This document shows, one piece after another, positions 44,647 to 53,588 of a stretch of 64,000 nt of DNA. The notes beneath the pieces are model-generated. The model ran no database searches. It was not told where the DNA came from and saw only the letters and a list, made by a program, of their open reading frames with translations. Numbering within the stretch: the first letter of the stretch is position 1; the number at the start of each line of letters is the position of its first letter. The stretch comes from Lentisphaerota bacterium (GTDB lineage: Bacteria > Verrucomicrobiota > Lentisphaeria > Victivallales > Victivallaceae). The stretch lies in contig SUWJ01000012.1 of assembly GCA_015061545.1 (NCBI GenBank), positions 1-64,000 on the forward strand. The letters are read 5' to 3'. The position numbers and the translations under genes are program-made.

Positions 44647-45362
44647 GATTCTTCTTCTTCCATATTTGAGTTTCCGGGAACATAACCTGCGGGGGCGACA
44701 CCGATTACGAATTCACCTTTCCAGCTGCCCCGCTGACGGGCAACGGTCAGCAGTTCGTTTACGGTTCCGCGCAGAATTTCTTCGTGCAGTTTGGTCGCTT
44801 CGCGGACAATGGCGATTTGCCGCTCGCCCGAACAGTATTCAAGCAGATATTCCAGCGCACCTGTTACGCGGAAGGGCGATTCGTAGAAAAACACCGTCTT
44901 GTCTTCCTGAGCCAGCGCTTCAAAGAATTTTCCCCGCCGCCCCGATTTGACCGGCGGAAAGGCGTAAAAAGCAAATTTATCCACGGGCAGTCCGGTAGCT
45001 GCTGCCGCGAAAGTCAGGGCGGAAACTCCGGGGATGATTTCGGTCTTTATTCCCAGCAATGCAGCTTCGCGGACAATAAAAAATCCCGGATCGGCAATGG
45101 CAGGAGTTCCGGCATCGGTCACCAGCGCCACATTGGCTCCGTCGGCGACTTTGTCGAGCAGACTTTTGCACTTGCCCCGCTCGTTGAACGCATGATAACT
45201 GGTCAAAGGCGTGTGAATATCGTAATGCGCCAGCAAGCCGCGGCTGTGGCGGGTGTCTTCGGCGGCGATCAGATCGGCTTCTTTTAAGATCCGCAACGCC
45301 CGCAACGTGATATCTTCCAGATTGCCGATGGGGGTACTTACTATATACAGAGTTCCGCTCAT
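44643..45362 (-). CDS. rsmI: 16S rRNA (cytidine(1402)-2'-O)-methyltransferase RsmI
   Basis: 239 residues of the tetrapyrrole-methylase fold. It has GTLYIVSTPIGNLEDITLRA, AAEDTRHSRGLLAHYDI, LVTDAGTPAIADPGF, PGVSALTFAAAATGLP, FYAFPPVKSGRR and VFFYESPFRV. It methylates the ribose of C1402 in 16S rRNA, the same base as RsmH. The start overlaps the glycerate kinase stop (ATGA). The C-terminus is shorter than in E. coli (286). Confidence 0.95.
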   Translation of the reverse strand: MSGTLYIVSTPIGNLEDITLRALRILKEADLIAAEDTRHSRGLLAHYDIHTPLTSYHAFNERGKCKSLLDKVADGANVALVTDAGTPAIADPGFFIVREAALLGIKTEIIPGVSALTFAAAATGLPVDKFAFYAFPPVKSGRRGKFFEALAQEDKTVFFYESPFRVTGALEYLLEYCSGERQIAIVREATKLHEEILRGTVNELLTVARQRGSWKGEFVIGVAPAGYVPGNSNMEEEES

Positions 45363-46504
45363 ATTGAATTTTTCCGTTTTAAAAGCATATTGATTATGGA
45401 GCGCGCCATGCGCCGCAGATTAATTTCGGTATCGCGCAAGGCTTCGTCCAGCGAACAGGGTTTGGCGGCAAGGGCGAATACGGCATCAAAAATATCTTCC
45501 AGCTCCTCTGCACGTTCGCCCAGCGCGCCAGATAAAAGCAAAACAGGTACATTCTGCCGGCGGCAATGATTTGATACAACGCTGCAAAGTTTGCCGTGAG
45601 CCGTCTGGAAATCCGAACAGCCTTCTCCGGTTATCACCCAGTCGGCATCCTGTAGCGCGGAGTCAAACTTGAGCATATCCAGCACCAGTTCCGCACCTGA
45701 TACACTTTTTGCTGCCAGGAAGTTGCGCAAAGCAAAACCCAGTCCGCCCGCTGCACCGTCGCCGGGCGTGGTAATATTATCTGCCAGATTGGAACGCACT
45801 GCCAGCAGTCCGAAGTTGTACAGATTGTTTTCCAAAGCCCTGACCATTGCCGGATCTGCCCCTTTTTGCGGAGCAAAGACCGCTGCGGCTCCATTTTCTC
45901 CGCACAGCGGATTAGTTACATCCGAAGCAATGCGTATATTGCATTGGGCAAGTTCCCGGGGCAAATTTGAATTGTCGATCCGGGCGATCCGGGCAATATC
46001 GCTGCCTGTTGCCGGAGCATTTATCCGCTGATTATCTGCATCGTAAAATTCAACTCCCAGCGCCTGCAGCATACCGATCCCGCAATCCACCGTAGCGCTG
46101 CCGCCGATGCCGATGGTCAGATTCCGCACCGCTTTTTCGCAGATGATATGTTTGAGCAGTTCCCCCGTGCCGTAAGTGGTGGTCAGCATCGGGTTGCGCT
46201 CTTCGCGGGTGATAAGTTCTATACCGCTGGCGGCTGCCATTTCCAACACCGCCGAGTTATCGGGCAGCAGCCCCCATGGAGCGTTGATCGGGCGGAACAG
46301 CGGGTCGTGGACGGTAGTCTGCTGCATGATTCCGCCTGCTGCGGAACAGACCGCCTGGGCGGTGCCTTCGCCGCCGTCGCCCAGCGGTATGGAAATTATT
46401 TGGCAATCTGGAGCATATTCCAGCATAGTGTCGCGCAAAACGCGGCAGATATCAGGGCTGCTCATGCAGTTTTTAAAAGAGTCAAAAGCCAGAATGATTT
46501 TCAT
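45359..46504 (-). CDS. Glycerate kinase
   Basis: 381 residues of the GlxK/GckA type-1 glycerate kinase family. It has MKIILAFDSFKNCMSS, IPLGDGGEGTAQAV, LEMAAASGIELI, TYGTGELLKH, IGIGGSATVDCGIGMLQALG, GDGAAGGLGFALRNFL and DWVITGEGCSDFQTAHGKL. It phosphorylates D-glycerate to 2- or 3-phosphoglycerate, which cannot be told from sequence. It lies 4 nt after lolD, so it is translated from the same mRNA as the lipoprotein exporter, although no functional link is obvious. Confidence 0.92.
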   Translation of the reverse strand: MKIILAFDSFKNCMSSPDICRVLRDTMLEYAPDCQIISIPLGDGGEGTAQAVCSAAGGIMQQTTVHDPLFRPINAPWGLLPDNSAVLEMAAASGIELITREERNPMLTTTYGTGELLKHIICEKAVRNLTIGIGGSATVDCGIGMLQALGVEFYDADNQRINAPATGSDIARIARIDNSNLPRELAQCNIRIASDVTNPLCGENGAAAVFAPQKGADPAMVRALENNLYNFGLLAVRSNLADNITTPGDGAAGGLGFALRNFLAAKSVSGAELVLDMLKFDSALQDADWVITGEGCSDFQTAHGKLCSVVSNHCRRQNVPVLLLSGALGERAEELEDIFDAVFALAAKPCSLDEALRDTEINLRRMARSIINMLLKRKNSI

Positions 46505-46508
46505 TTTT

Positions 46509-47207
46509 TTACGCCATTTCCTTAAGTATGCCGTCCGTCAGATACAGCACTTTGTCGGCGCGGGCGGTAAGCGCTTCGTTGTGGGTGATCATAATGATCG
46601 TATGATCGGCTGCCAGTTCGCGGAAGAGTTCCAGCAGCCGTTCGCCGGTCTGCGAATCAAGGTTGCCGGTCGGTTCGTCGGCAAGGATCAGTTCGGGATC
46701 ATTGATCAGCGCCCGCGCTACTGCCGTCCGCTGCTGTTCGCCGCCTGAAAGTTCCATGCTGCGGTGGTGGAGCCGATCCGCCAGCCCCAGCTTTTCCAAT
46801 AGTTCCAGCGCCCGATGGCGGGCAGCTTTAGCCGGTGTGCCAGCCAGTTTGGCAGGAATCAGAACATTTTCGAGAATGGTGAATTCGGGCAGCAGCTGGT
46901 AATTCTGGAAGATGAACCCGATTTTCCGATTGCGGAAATCCGCTGCGGCTGCTGCCGAGCTGAAAAGCTCGCTGTAAGGCTTGCCTTTAAATTCCACCGT
47001 ACCGGAGTCAGGCGTTTCCAGCGCTCCGATCAAATTAAGCAGTGTAGTTTTCCCTGATCCCGATGCCCCCAGCAGAATGTTCCAGGCATGGCGTGGAAAA
47101 ACGGCATTTACATTGTGCAATATCTCCAGATGGCGGTTGCGGGAAAGGGTGTAACCTTTGCAGATATTTTTCAGTTCGATCATAACGTCATTGTTCATAT
47201 TACTCAT
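46509..47207 (-). CDS. lolD: Lipoprotein-releasing ABC transporter ATP-binding protein LolD
   Basis: 232 residues. It has Walker [20 protein letters not shown] (about 41-59), [19 protein letters not shown], signature [17 protein letters not shown] (about 141) and Walker [18 protein letters not shown]. This is the LolD/MacB-type ATPase family, and pairing with the permease directly upstream supports LolD. It energises extraction of lipoproteins from the inner membrane. The first ATG (47207) overlaps lolC by 8 nt, and an internal ATG at 47198 is possible. Confidence 0.9.
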   Translation of the reverse strand: MSNMNNDVMIELKNICKGYTLSRNRHLEILHNVNAVFPRHAWNILLGASGSGKTTLLNLIGALETPDSGTVEFKGKPYSELFSSAAAAADFRNRKIGFIFQNYQLLPEFTILENVLIPAKLAGTPAKAARHRALELLEKLGLADRLHHRSMELSGGEQQRTAVARALINDPELILADEPTGNLDSQTGERLLELFRELAADHTIIMITHNEALTARADKVLYLTDGILKEMA

Positions 47208-48468
47208 ACCTCAACGCCCGTGCCGGATCCAGTTTAGCTGCGCGCAACGCCGGGACGATGGCGCCTGCGGTACAGAGAATTATTGCCGAAATTGCCACAA
47301 TTGCCACATCCGCAGGAACAATATGGGCAGGAAGTTCGTTAAAATAGTACATTTCGGGCGGAAAAAGCTGCTGCCCGGTGATTCCGGCAACCGTGTTCAA
47401 TATGTTCATCCGCAAAGCAATAACTGTGCTGCCGAGAATGATCCCTGCCAGACTGCCGATAAAGCCCACCAGCAGCCCCTGCAGCAGAAAGATCTTCATT
47501 ACCACCCCCGGCGCAGCACCCAGCGCTTTGAGCAGCCCGATCTCGCGGGTTTTCTGGTAGACCGAAGTAATCAGTGTGTTGGCAATGCTGAACGCTGCCA
47601 CCAGCACAATAAATATCAGCAGAAAGAACATCATATTTTTTTCCACCGCCAGCACTCCCAGCAGCTGGGCGTTGCGATTTTGCCATGACTCCACGCGGTA
47701 AGGGGCATCGGCAAAGGCTGTTTGCAGAGTTTGCAGCTCTTTTTGCAGATCAAAGGGATCTTTCACCCAGCCGTAAACGCTGGTGGCGCTGCCCCAGGGC
47801 AGATTGAAAAGTTCGGCGGCATCATCCAGATTCATAAAAATAACATCACGGTCAAAGTCGTATTTGCCGAAACTCACGATCCCGGCAACCGTCAGTTCCG
47901 TCGGCAGCACGATCTTGCCGCTGTCGCTGAACTCAACGCCGCCGGAAGGTTTCACTTTTATCATCTCCGCCAGTTTTGCCGAGCTGTGCAGAATTATCTT
48001 GCTGCCCAAGCGCAGCCCCTGCTGATCCGCCAGACGGCTGCCGATGACCGCCTGACCGTGTTCAAGCTCAAAAACGCCTTCCTTCAAGGCGCTTTTTATA
48101 TCCATGACCTGTGCCACATCGCCGGCGTTTACCCCCATGACCAGACGGGGGGTGAAGCTGGAGCGGTTCTGCAGCATTGCCGCCTGGATCGTAACCGGGG
48201 CGCTGTGGAGCACCCCGGAGTCGCTCAGCACACTCTGCACCCTCTCAATATTCATTATCGGGTAGTGCAGACCGCTGACGTGAATATGCGCCTGAGTCTG
48301 GATAAGTTTACTTTTCATAATATCGGTAAAACCGGTCATAACTGCCAGCACAACTATCATAACCGCCACGCCCAGCATTACACCGATCACGGATATAAGT
48401 GTTATTACTGATACAGCATTGCGGCGCGGTTTCAGATAGCGCAGCGCAATAAAAAGTTCTGTTTTCAC
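47200..48468 (-). CDS. lolC: Lipoprotein-releasing ABC transporter permease LolC/E
   Basis: 422 residues with four membrane helices in FtsX/LolCE arrangement: one near residues 20-45 (SVITLISVIGVMLGVAVMIV), a large periplasmic domain to about 270, then three helices, with ARALRYE at the end. The N-terminal block ELFIALRYLKPRRNAVS is typical. It forms, with LolD, the transporter that hands lipoproteins to LolA. Only one permease gene is present, so it may act as a homodimer (LolF-like). The start codon is GTG. First gene of a five-gene operon, and no clear promoter was found in the 135-bp divergent gap. Confidence 0.9.
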   Translation of the reverse strand: MKTELFIALRYLKPRRNAVSVITLISVIGVMLGVAVMIVVLAVMTGFTDIMKSKLIQTQAHIHVSGLHYPIMNIERVQSVLSDSGVLHSAPVTIQAAMLQNRSSFTPRLVMGVNAGDVAQVMDIKSALKEGVFELEHGQAVIGSRLADQQGLRLGSKIILHSSAKLAEMIKVKPSGGVEFSDSGKIVLPTELTVAGIVSFGKYDFDRDVIFMNLDDAAELFNLPWGSATSVYGWVKDPFDLQKELQTLQTAFADAPYRVESWQNRNAQLLGVLAVEKNMMFFLLIFIVLVAAFSIANTLITSVYQKTREIGLLKALGAAPGVVMKIFLLQGLLVGFIGSLAGIILGSTVIALRMNILNTVAGITGQQLFPPEMYYFNELPAHIVPADVAIVAISAIILCTAGAIVPALRAAKLDPARALRYE

Positions 48469-48603
48469 AATTCAATATCCATTATTTCAACTTTTTTATA
48501 CGAAAAACGTTATTAAATTAATACCAATTCTCCAAAATGGAAATATATTATAGAATAAAAGTGTTAAAAAAACAGATTTTTTCAGAAAAAACGGTTTCAA
48601 TAT

Positions 48604-50823
48604 ATGTCAAAAATAGAATTGCTTGCTCCCGCCGGTTCGCCTGAAGCGTTGGCGGCGGCTCTGGCGGCAGGGGCCGATGCAGTTTATGCCGGACTGCCCC
48701 GATTCAACGCCCGCGAACGGGGCGAAAATTTTACGGTGGAAAATATGCGTCAGGCGATCGCTTTTGCGCATAAACTCAAGCGCAAAGTCTACATCACGCT
48801 CAATACGCTGGTCAAGGAGCAGGAACTGCCTGAACTGTCTGAGTATGTTGCCGAAATAGCCGATATGAATCCTGATGCGGTTATTGTGCAGGATCTGGGC
48901 GTTTTGCGGATGATCCGGGAGTTTTTTCCGCAGCTGACTGTTCACGCTTCAACTCAGATGGGCATCCATAACTCCGCCGGGGTGCGTATGGCGGAACGCA
49001 TGGGGGCAAAGCGGGTGATTCTGGAGCGGCAGATAACGCTGGAAGAGTTGACTTTGCTGCGGAAAAATTCGTCGCTGGAACTGGAAATATTCTGCAACGG
49101 CGCTTTGTGCTGCTCGCTTTCCGGCTCCTGTTTATTCAGCAGTTATCTGGGCGGCGCCAGCGGCAACCGCGGCAAGTGCAAACAGCCCTGCCGACGGAGA
49201 TTTTTCAGCAAAGAAGGCAACGGATTTTTCTTTTCCACAGCGGATCTGGCAACGCTGGAAATGATTCCCGAATTCCGCAAGCTGGGGATCGCTTCGCTGA
49301 AGATAGAAGGGCGGCTCAAGCAGCCTGACTATGTAAGCAATGCCGTTAAAGCCTATCGGCTGGTGCTGGATGCGCCCGAAGTCAACGCCGGAGTTATCGG
49401 CGAAGCGCGGCAAATCCTCAGCAATACCTGCGGACGCCGTTGGAGCGATGGATTTTTCAGCGAAAAATCTATGAAAAATCTGGTTCGGCACGATGCATTG
49501 GGCGCTTCGGGTACTTTGCTGGGCAGAGTTGTGGCGGTGGGCGAAAGCGGCTTTAATGCTGAACTTAAACAGCGGCTGCATATTGGCGACCGTTTGCGGG
49601 TGCAGCCCCTCAGCGGCGATGAAGGCAGCGCGTTTACTTTGACCAAACTTTTTATCGACCGCAAGATCGTTTCAGTAGCCCGCCCCGGGGATACGGTGTA
49701 TATACCCTGCGACAAACCTGTAGCACCCAACGGTTTGCTCTATAAGACAGGCGTGGCTCAAACGGTGGATATGAAGGCGCTGGAATCCTGCAAAGTGCGG
49801 GAAAAACTGGAGCTGACTTTGAACCTGGAAGCCGATAAGCTGGGTATTGAGATCCTGAATTGCGATGCTTTGCGTTACTGGCAGTATGATGCTCCGTGGC
49901 AGGAAGCCCGACAGCACCCGATAGCGCCGGAAAATCTGCAGGAGGCTTTTGCTTCGGGGACGGGGGATTTTGAGTACGATATAAAGAGTGTAAATATTGC
50001 TTCGTCGGCACAAGGTGTGTTTATTCCTGCCTCGGTGCTGAAAAAGGTGCGCCGTACCTTTGATGAAGCAGTAAGTGTTATTGCTCCGGCGTCGCTGCAT
50101 AAATCGGGCGGAATCGGTTTGATGAAGTTTTTTGAGTATTACCAGAGCCGTCCGGTTCTGCCGCTGAATCAGCAGCGGATGCGCGAAACTGTGGCAATGC
50201 GTCCCCACGGCGCTTCCGCCGGTAATCCCAAAGCGTGGAAAGCAGTAAGCGTGCTGGATATCAACAACGCTACCGATGAAGCTGTGTTGCCTGATTTTTG
50301 CAGCGAGAGCAAACTTGACTCGCTGCAGCGGGCGATTCAGCGCGCTTACGATCAGGGTATCCGCCGTTTCCGGGTGTGCAGTCTGTTTGAATTGGAGCTG
50401 TTGAAAAAATATTCCGATATCGTTATTACCGCAGCTTATCCGCTGCCGATTGCCAACTCGCTGGCGGTGGACGAACTGGCTGCGCTGGGCGTCGATCGGG
50501 TGCAGGCGGCATTGGAGCTGGAAAAAGAGTCGATCGAAGCACTGCGCAAACAATCCTGCCTGGAGCTGGAAGTTTACCGTTACGGCCGTCCCGCGCTGCT
50601 GACCACGCGGGCAGTATTACCTGTAGAGGGAGATATCGAGGATAACCGCGCCAATAAATTTTCTGTCCGCAGCGAAAAACGGCTGGGGTTGACCAGACTT
50701 TACGCCCGTTCGGTCTTCAGCATACCCCACGTTGCAGGTACTGCCGACTATTACGATCTGACTCAGGCGCGTTGGAACGAAGCCGAAACCAACACCTTTA
50801 ATTTTGAGAAAGACTGGCTGTAA
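48604..50823 (+). CDS. Peptidase U32 family protein (RlhA/YhbU-like)
   Basis: 739 residues. The N-terminal TIM-barrel block IELLAPAGSPEALAAALAAG and VHASTQMGIHNSAGVRMAERM are family signatures. A four-Cys set (CNGALCCSLSGSCLFSSYL then GKCKQPCR, about 160-200) would hold an Fe-S cluster. SLKIEGRLKQPDYVSNAVKAYR follows, then a C-terminal DUF3656-like region. Homologues such as RlhA hydroxylate 23S rRNA C2501 rather than acting as proteases, and the length fits RlhA-type proteins. No clear Shine-Dalgarno is seen. The 3' end overlaps convergent prmC by 26 bp. Confidence 0.85.
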   Translation: MSKIELLAPAGSPEALAAALAAGADAVYAGLPRFNARERGENFTVENMRQAIAFAHKLKRKVYITLNTLVKEQELPELSEYVAEIADMNPDAVIVQDLGVLRMIREFFPQLTVHASTQMGIHNSAGVRMAERMGAKRVILERQITLEELTLLRKNSSLELEIFCNGALCCSLSGSCLFSSYLGGASGNRGKCKQPCRRRFFSKEGNGFFFSTADLATLEMIPEFRKLGIASLKIEGRLKQPDYVSNAVKAYRLVLDAPEVNAGVIGEARQILSNTCGRRWSDGFFSEKSMKNLVRHDALGASGTLLGRVVAVGESGFNAELKQRLHIGDRLRVQPLSGDEGSAFTLTKLFIDRKIVSVARPGDTVYIPCDKPVAPNGLLYKTGVAQTVDMKALESCKVREKLELTLNLEADKLGIEILNCDALRYWQYDAPWQEARQHPIAPENLQEAFASGTGDFEYDIKSVNIASSAQGVFIPASVLKKVRRTFDEAVSVIAPASLHKSGGIGLMKFFEYYQSRPVLPLNQQRMRETVAMRPHGASAGNPKAWKAVSVLDINNATDEAVLPDFCSESKLDSLQRAIQRAYDQGIRRFRVCSLFELELLKKYSDIVITAAYPLPIANSLAVDELAALGVDRVQAALELEKESIEALRKQSCLELEVYRYGRPALLTTRAVLPVEGDIEDNRANKFSVRSEKRLGLTRLYARSVFSIPHVAGTADYYDLTQARWNEAETNTFNFEKDWL

Positions 50824-51646
50824 CAAAGCGTTTGCGTCCGGTATAGTCGCAAATGGTGTCGGCATTGCCGAAGCACTCCGCGCAGCGCAGGATCTCTGCA
50901 ACTGCATCGGTTTGCTGCGGCGCCATTTCCAGAATTATTTTACCGTTGTCATGCAGAAAGCCCGGCGCCTGAAGAATAAGTTCTTTTATCAGCGCCAGCC
51001 CGTTATCTCCGGCAGTCAGCGCGATTTGCGGTTCAAAATTCCTGACTTCCTGCGGCAGAACGGCGTATTCGTCGTTGGTTACATAGGGTAAATTAGCCGC
51101 AATAATGTGGAATTTTTCGGTACTGAATGAACTCAGCAAATTACTTTGCACAAACCTTACTGCGGTCAATCGGGCAAGTTCGGCATTGTGTTTTGCCACA
51201 TTCAAAGCTCCGGAACTTATATCGCAGGCAGTGACTTGAGCATCGCTGCGCTCCTGCTGCACGGCAAGGGCGATCGCACCGCTGCCGGTACCGACATCCA
51301 GCAGCGAACCGCCGTTTTCCAGATGCTCTATGCACCACCCTGCCAGCAATTCCGTTTCGGGGCGGGGAATCAGAACCGACGGATCCACATACAGCTCCAA
51401 ATCCCGGAAATAGGCGCGGTTGAAGATATACTGCCACGGCTCGTCGTTCAAACGGCGTCGGATTATTTCCCGCCCCCGCTCAAAGAGTTGATCCTCCACT
51501 TGGCAGCTGCGGTCAAGTTTGGCTTGCAATCGGTTGCAGTTGAGCAATTCAGCCATGATCGCAGCGGTTTCGGCTTCAGCCTGCTCCATATTGTGTTGGC
51601 TGAATGCCTGAAACATAAGGTCAAAGAGTTCGCCTGACGTGTGCAT
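50798..51646 (-). CDS. prmC: Release factor glutamine N5-methyltransferase PrmC
   Basis: 282 residues. It has an N-terminal helical RF-binding domain, PWQYIFNRAYFRDLELYVDP, VLIPRPETELLAGW, SAM motif LLDVGTGSGAIALAVQQE and catalytic NLPYVTNDE (NPPY variant with Leu). It methylates the Gln of the GGQ motif in RF1 and RF2. ATG 51646 was chosen because the codon three positions upstream is TTG without a better ribosome site. prfA, its usual neighbour, is not in this window. Confidence 0.92.
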   Translation of the reverse strand: MHTSGELFDLMFQAFSQHNMEQAEAETAAIMAELLNCNRLQAKLDRSCQVEDQLFERGREIIRRRLNDEPWQYIFNRAYFRDLELYVDPSVLIPRPETELLAGWCIEHLENGGSLLDVGTGSGAIALAVQQERSDAQVTACDISSGALNVAKHNAELARLTAVRFVQSNLLSSFSTEKFHIIAANLPYVTNDEYAVLPQEVRNFEPQIALTAGDNGLALIKELILQAPGFLHDNGKIILEMAPQQTDAVAEILRCAECFGNADTICDYTGRKRFVTASLSQN

Positions 51647-51656
51647 TTTTTTCAAC

Positions 51657-52205
51657 TTATTTGCTGCTTTGTACCGCTGCGGGCGGAGTTTTTACCGGGT
51701 GAAAGGGTATGAGTGTATTAGTATCCTGCAGCACGATCACCGCACAAATTACCAGCTGCAAAATTCCCCAACCGGCAAAGATCAGCATAAAATGCCCCGC
51801 CGAACGCAACCCGCTGACTCCGAACCAGGCGATTCCGTAACGGCGGAAGAGCAGATAGATCACCCCCAGCAGCATAGCCGCAAGTATTGCCAGTACCAGC
51901 GCTGGATTGGTGTCAATAAGATAGTGCATAACCGGTGTATTGTGCGCCCAGCTTATATTGTTGACCACCCCCGGCAGAAAGAGCAGCGGCCATGCGGTCA
52001 GGTGCAGAAACCACAACGCAGGTCCGTGTACCGAGGGTTTTGCCAATTCATACGGGCGGTCAAAACATACCGCCAGCGAAACGAGTATCACAATAAGCAA
52101 AAGCAGCGTACAGCGGTTGAAAAATTCCAGCGCGCGCTTCTTTTTGGAGTCGGAGGCTTTGATGTAATTATTGCGCTTCTTGGAGCTGTTTTTATTTTTT
52201 TTCAT
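51657..52205 (-). CDS. Hypothetical four-helix membrane protein
   Basis: 182 residues. The N-terminus (1-30) is very basic (KKNKNSSKKRNNYIKASDSK). Four hydrophobic helices follow at about 32-48, 64-80, 100-118 and 138-158. A short polar tail ends the protein. No family recognised. AAGGAGC lies before the ATG. It is between corA (upstream) and prmC, probably co-transcribed with corA (12 nt after its stop). Confidence 0.65.
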   Translation of the reverse strand: MKKNKNSSKKRNNYIKASDSKKKRALEFFNRCTLLLLIVILVSLAVCFDRPYELAKPSVHGPALWFLHLTAWPLLFLPGVVNNISWAHNTPVMHYLIDTNPALVLAILAAMLLGVIYLLFRRYGIAWFGVSGLRSAGHFMLIFAGWGILQLVICAVIVLQDTNTLIPFHPVKTPPAAVQSSK

Positions 52206-52217
52206 TGCTCAAGCTCC

Positions 52218-53159
52218 TTATTTATGCGTGTTGATCCCGATACGTTTGAATATCAGGAAGGTTATATATGCAATCAGCACCGCCCCCAGGAAGAAACCGC
52301 TGTAGGCATAGGGCCACCAGATGCCCTCGGTCATCATGGTAAACTCCGACATACCGCCCATACCGGTCAAAACGTTGATCGGCATAAAGACCAGATTTAT
52401 CAGCGCCAGATATTTCATAACGTTGGAAAGGGTGTTGTTCACAATGGATACCCGCGCCGTGGACATATCGTTGAGAATTTCCGAATAAATGTGGGCAAGA
52501 TTGTCGCACTGTTTGTTTTCTACGGTGATATCTTCCAGAAAGTCGATCTCCTCTTCGGTGAATCCGATCTTGCGGGCATCAGCTTTGAGCTTGAGCAGCA
52601 GCAGCTGATTGGCGCCCGTGGCGCTCTGATAATAGGTCAAACCTTTGAGCAGCGAAAAGATCCCCGCCAGCGCTTTGTTGGTGACGGAATTTTCCATCTT
52701 ATTTTCAAAGCTGTCGGAAATCGACCGTATGATCCGCAGATTTTCCAGAAAGTGGCGGGTCGAGTGATAGACCAGCCGCAGCAGTACCCCCGGAATAGTG
52801 TTGCCGCGCAGAGGCATCTTGCCGTATTCAAAGATCGGCACCGAGTCCGCCTGAACAATGATGATCTTATCCCGAAACAGAAACACCCCCGCAGATGCCA
52901 CGCGGAAAATCAGTTTATTGTCGCGGTTGTAGCGCCGCGGCTGTTTCATAATTACGGCAATATGATCGGGCTCGTACTCTACACGGGAGATTTCGTCTTC
53001 GTCCAGCGCCGAGTAGTAGGTGTGTTCATCAATGCCGCACTCCTCGACCAGAAATTTCCGATCGTCATCGGTGGGGTTGCTGTAAAGCTGGATCGGGCCG
53101 ATCGTATCTTCGGGACATTCGACCACCCGACCGTCAGCTATTTTATAACTTTTGAACAT
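52218..53159 (-). CDS. corA: CorA-family divalent cation transporter
   Basis: 313 residues: an N-terminal alpha/beta cytoplasmic domain, a long helix rich in charged residues (about 120-235), and two C-terminal membrane helices (about 245-265 and 280-300). The loop after helix 1 reads LTGMGGMSEF where classical CorA has YGMN, so the selectivity motif is altered. Helix 1 retains PINVLTGM. It would carry Mg2+ or another divalent ion across the inner membrane as a pentamer. ATG 53159 (MFKSYKIADGR) fits the family. The ribosome site is weak. A promoter about 300 nt upstream indicates a long leader with a small ORF. Confidence 0.85.
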   Translation of the reverse strand: MFKSYKIADGRVVECPEDTIGPIQLYSNPTDDDRKFLVEECGIDEHTYYSALDEDEISRVEYEPDHIAVIMKQPRRYNRDNKLIFRVASAGVFLFRDKIIIVQADSVPIFEYGKMPLRGNTIPGVLLRLVYHSTRHFLENLRIIRSISDSFENKMENSVTNKALAGIFSLLKGLTYYQSATGANQLLLLKLKADARKIGFTEEEIDFLEDITVENKQCDNLAHIYSEILNDMSTARVSIVNNTLSNVMKYLALINLVFMPINVLTGMGGMSEFTMMTEGIWWPYAYSGFFLGAVLIAYITFLIFKRIGINTHK

Positions 53160-53267
53160 AATAACACGCTTGATTCCGGTTTTTCGCATGGTTGGCACAA
53201 TGCTTTTCCATGCGCTGTGTTGCATACATTTTCAGATGCAAGTATTACCGCAAGCGTCGGCAGAGGT

Positions 53268-53363
53268 TCAGCGCAGCGAGCCTTTTGCAAACGGATGCGG
53301 CAGACTTGTACTGCACGACGGCGGTTCAGCATCCAAACTGGTGTTGACCGTACTTGCTTTCAT
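53268..53363 (-). CDS. Small ORF (31 codons) in the corA leader
   Basis: ATG at 53363 preceded by AGGAGAAA, a better ribosome site than that of corA itself. The peptide starts MKASTVNTSLDAEPPSCSTS and includes PP and HP pairs. It lies between the promoter at 53464 and corA, so it could be a leader peptide acting on corA expression, as corL and mgtL do in enterobacteria. This is inference, and the peptide itself has no recognised family. Confidence 0.4.
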   Translation of the reverse strand: MKASTVNTSLDAEPPSCSTSLPHPFAKGSLR

Positions 53364-53463
53364 AAGTCAAACTTTCTCCTGTTTACAAAATTAACAAAAT
53401 CTACAGCTTTAATTGAACAGCGCAACAGTTCAGAAGCAGAATAAAAACCATTGCGTATTGCAA

Positions 53464-53492
53464 AATATACAATTTCAAAACCGATATTGCAA
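53464..53492 (-). promoter_or_regulatory. Promoter of the corA transcript
   Basis: TTGCAA, 17-bp spacer, TATATT on the minus strand, about 300 nt before the corA ATG. The 53160-53588 gap otherwise holds the small ORF at 53268-53363 and a terminator at 53514-53556. Confidence 0.7.
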
Positions 53493-53513
53493 GTCGTAAA
53501 ATGCAGTTTTTGT

Positions 53514-53556
53514 AAAAAAATATGGAACTGCGGCAATTTTTTTTTACCGCAGTCCC
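53514..53556 (-). terminator. Intrinsic terminator of the accessory three-gene unit
   Basis: On the minus strand GGGACTGCGG (53556-53547) pairs with CCGCAGTTCC (53533-53524, one G-U), followed by ATATTTTTTT. It lies 33 nt after the stop of the Stealth-like gene. Confidence 0.65.
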
Positions 53557-53588
53557 GACTTTTACCGCATTTTCTTAAAGTTGCAGAA

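Noticed and set aside
53138-53332. 64-residue minus-strand frame in the corA leader
   Set aside because: Overlaps the corA start and has a poorer ribosome site than the 31-codon ORF. Arg/Cys-rich non-coding look.
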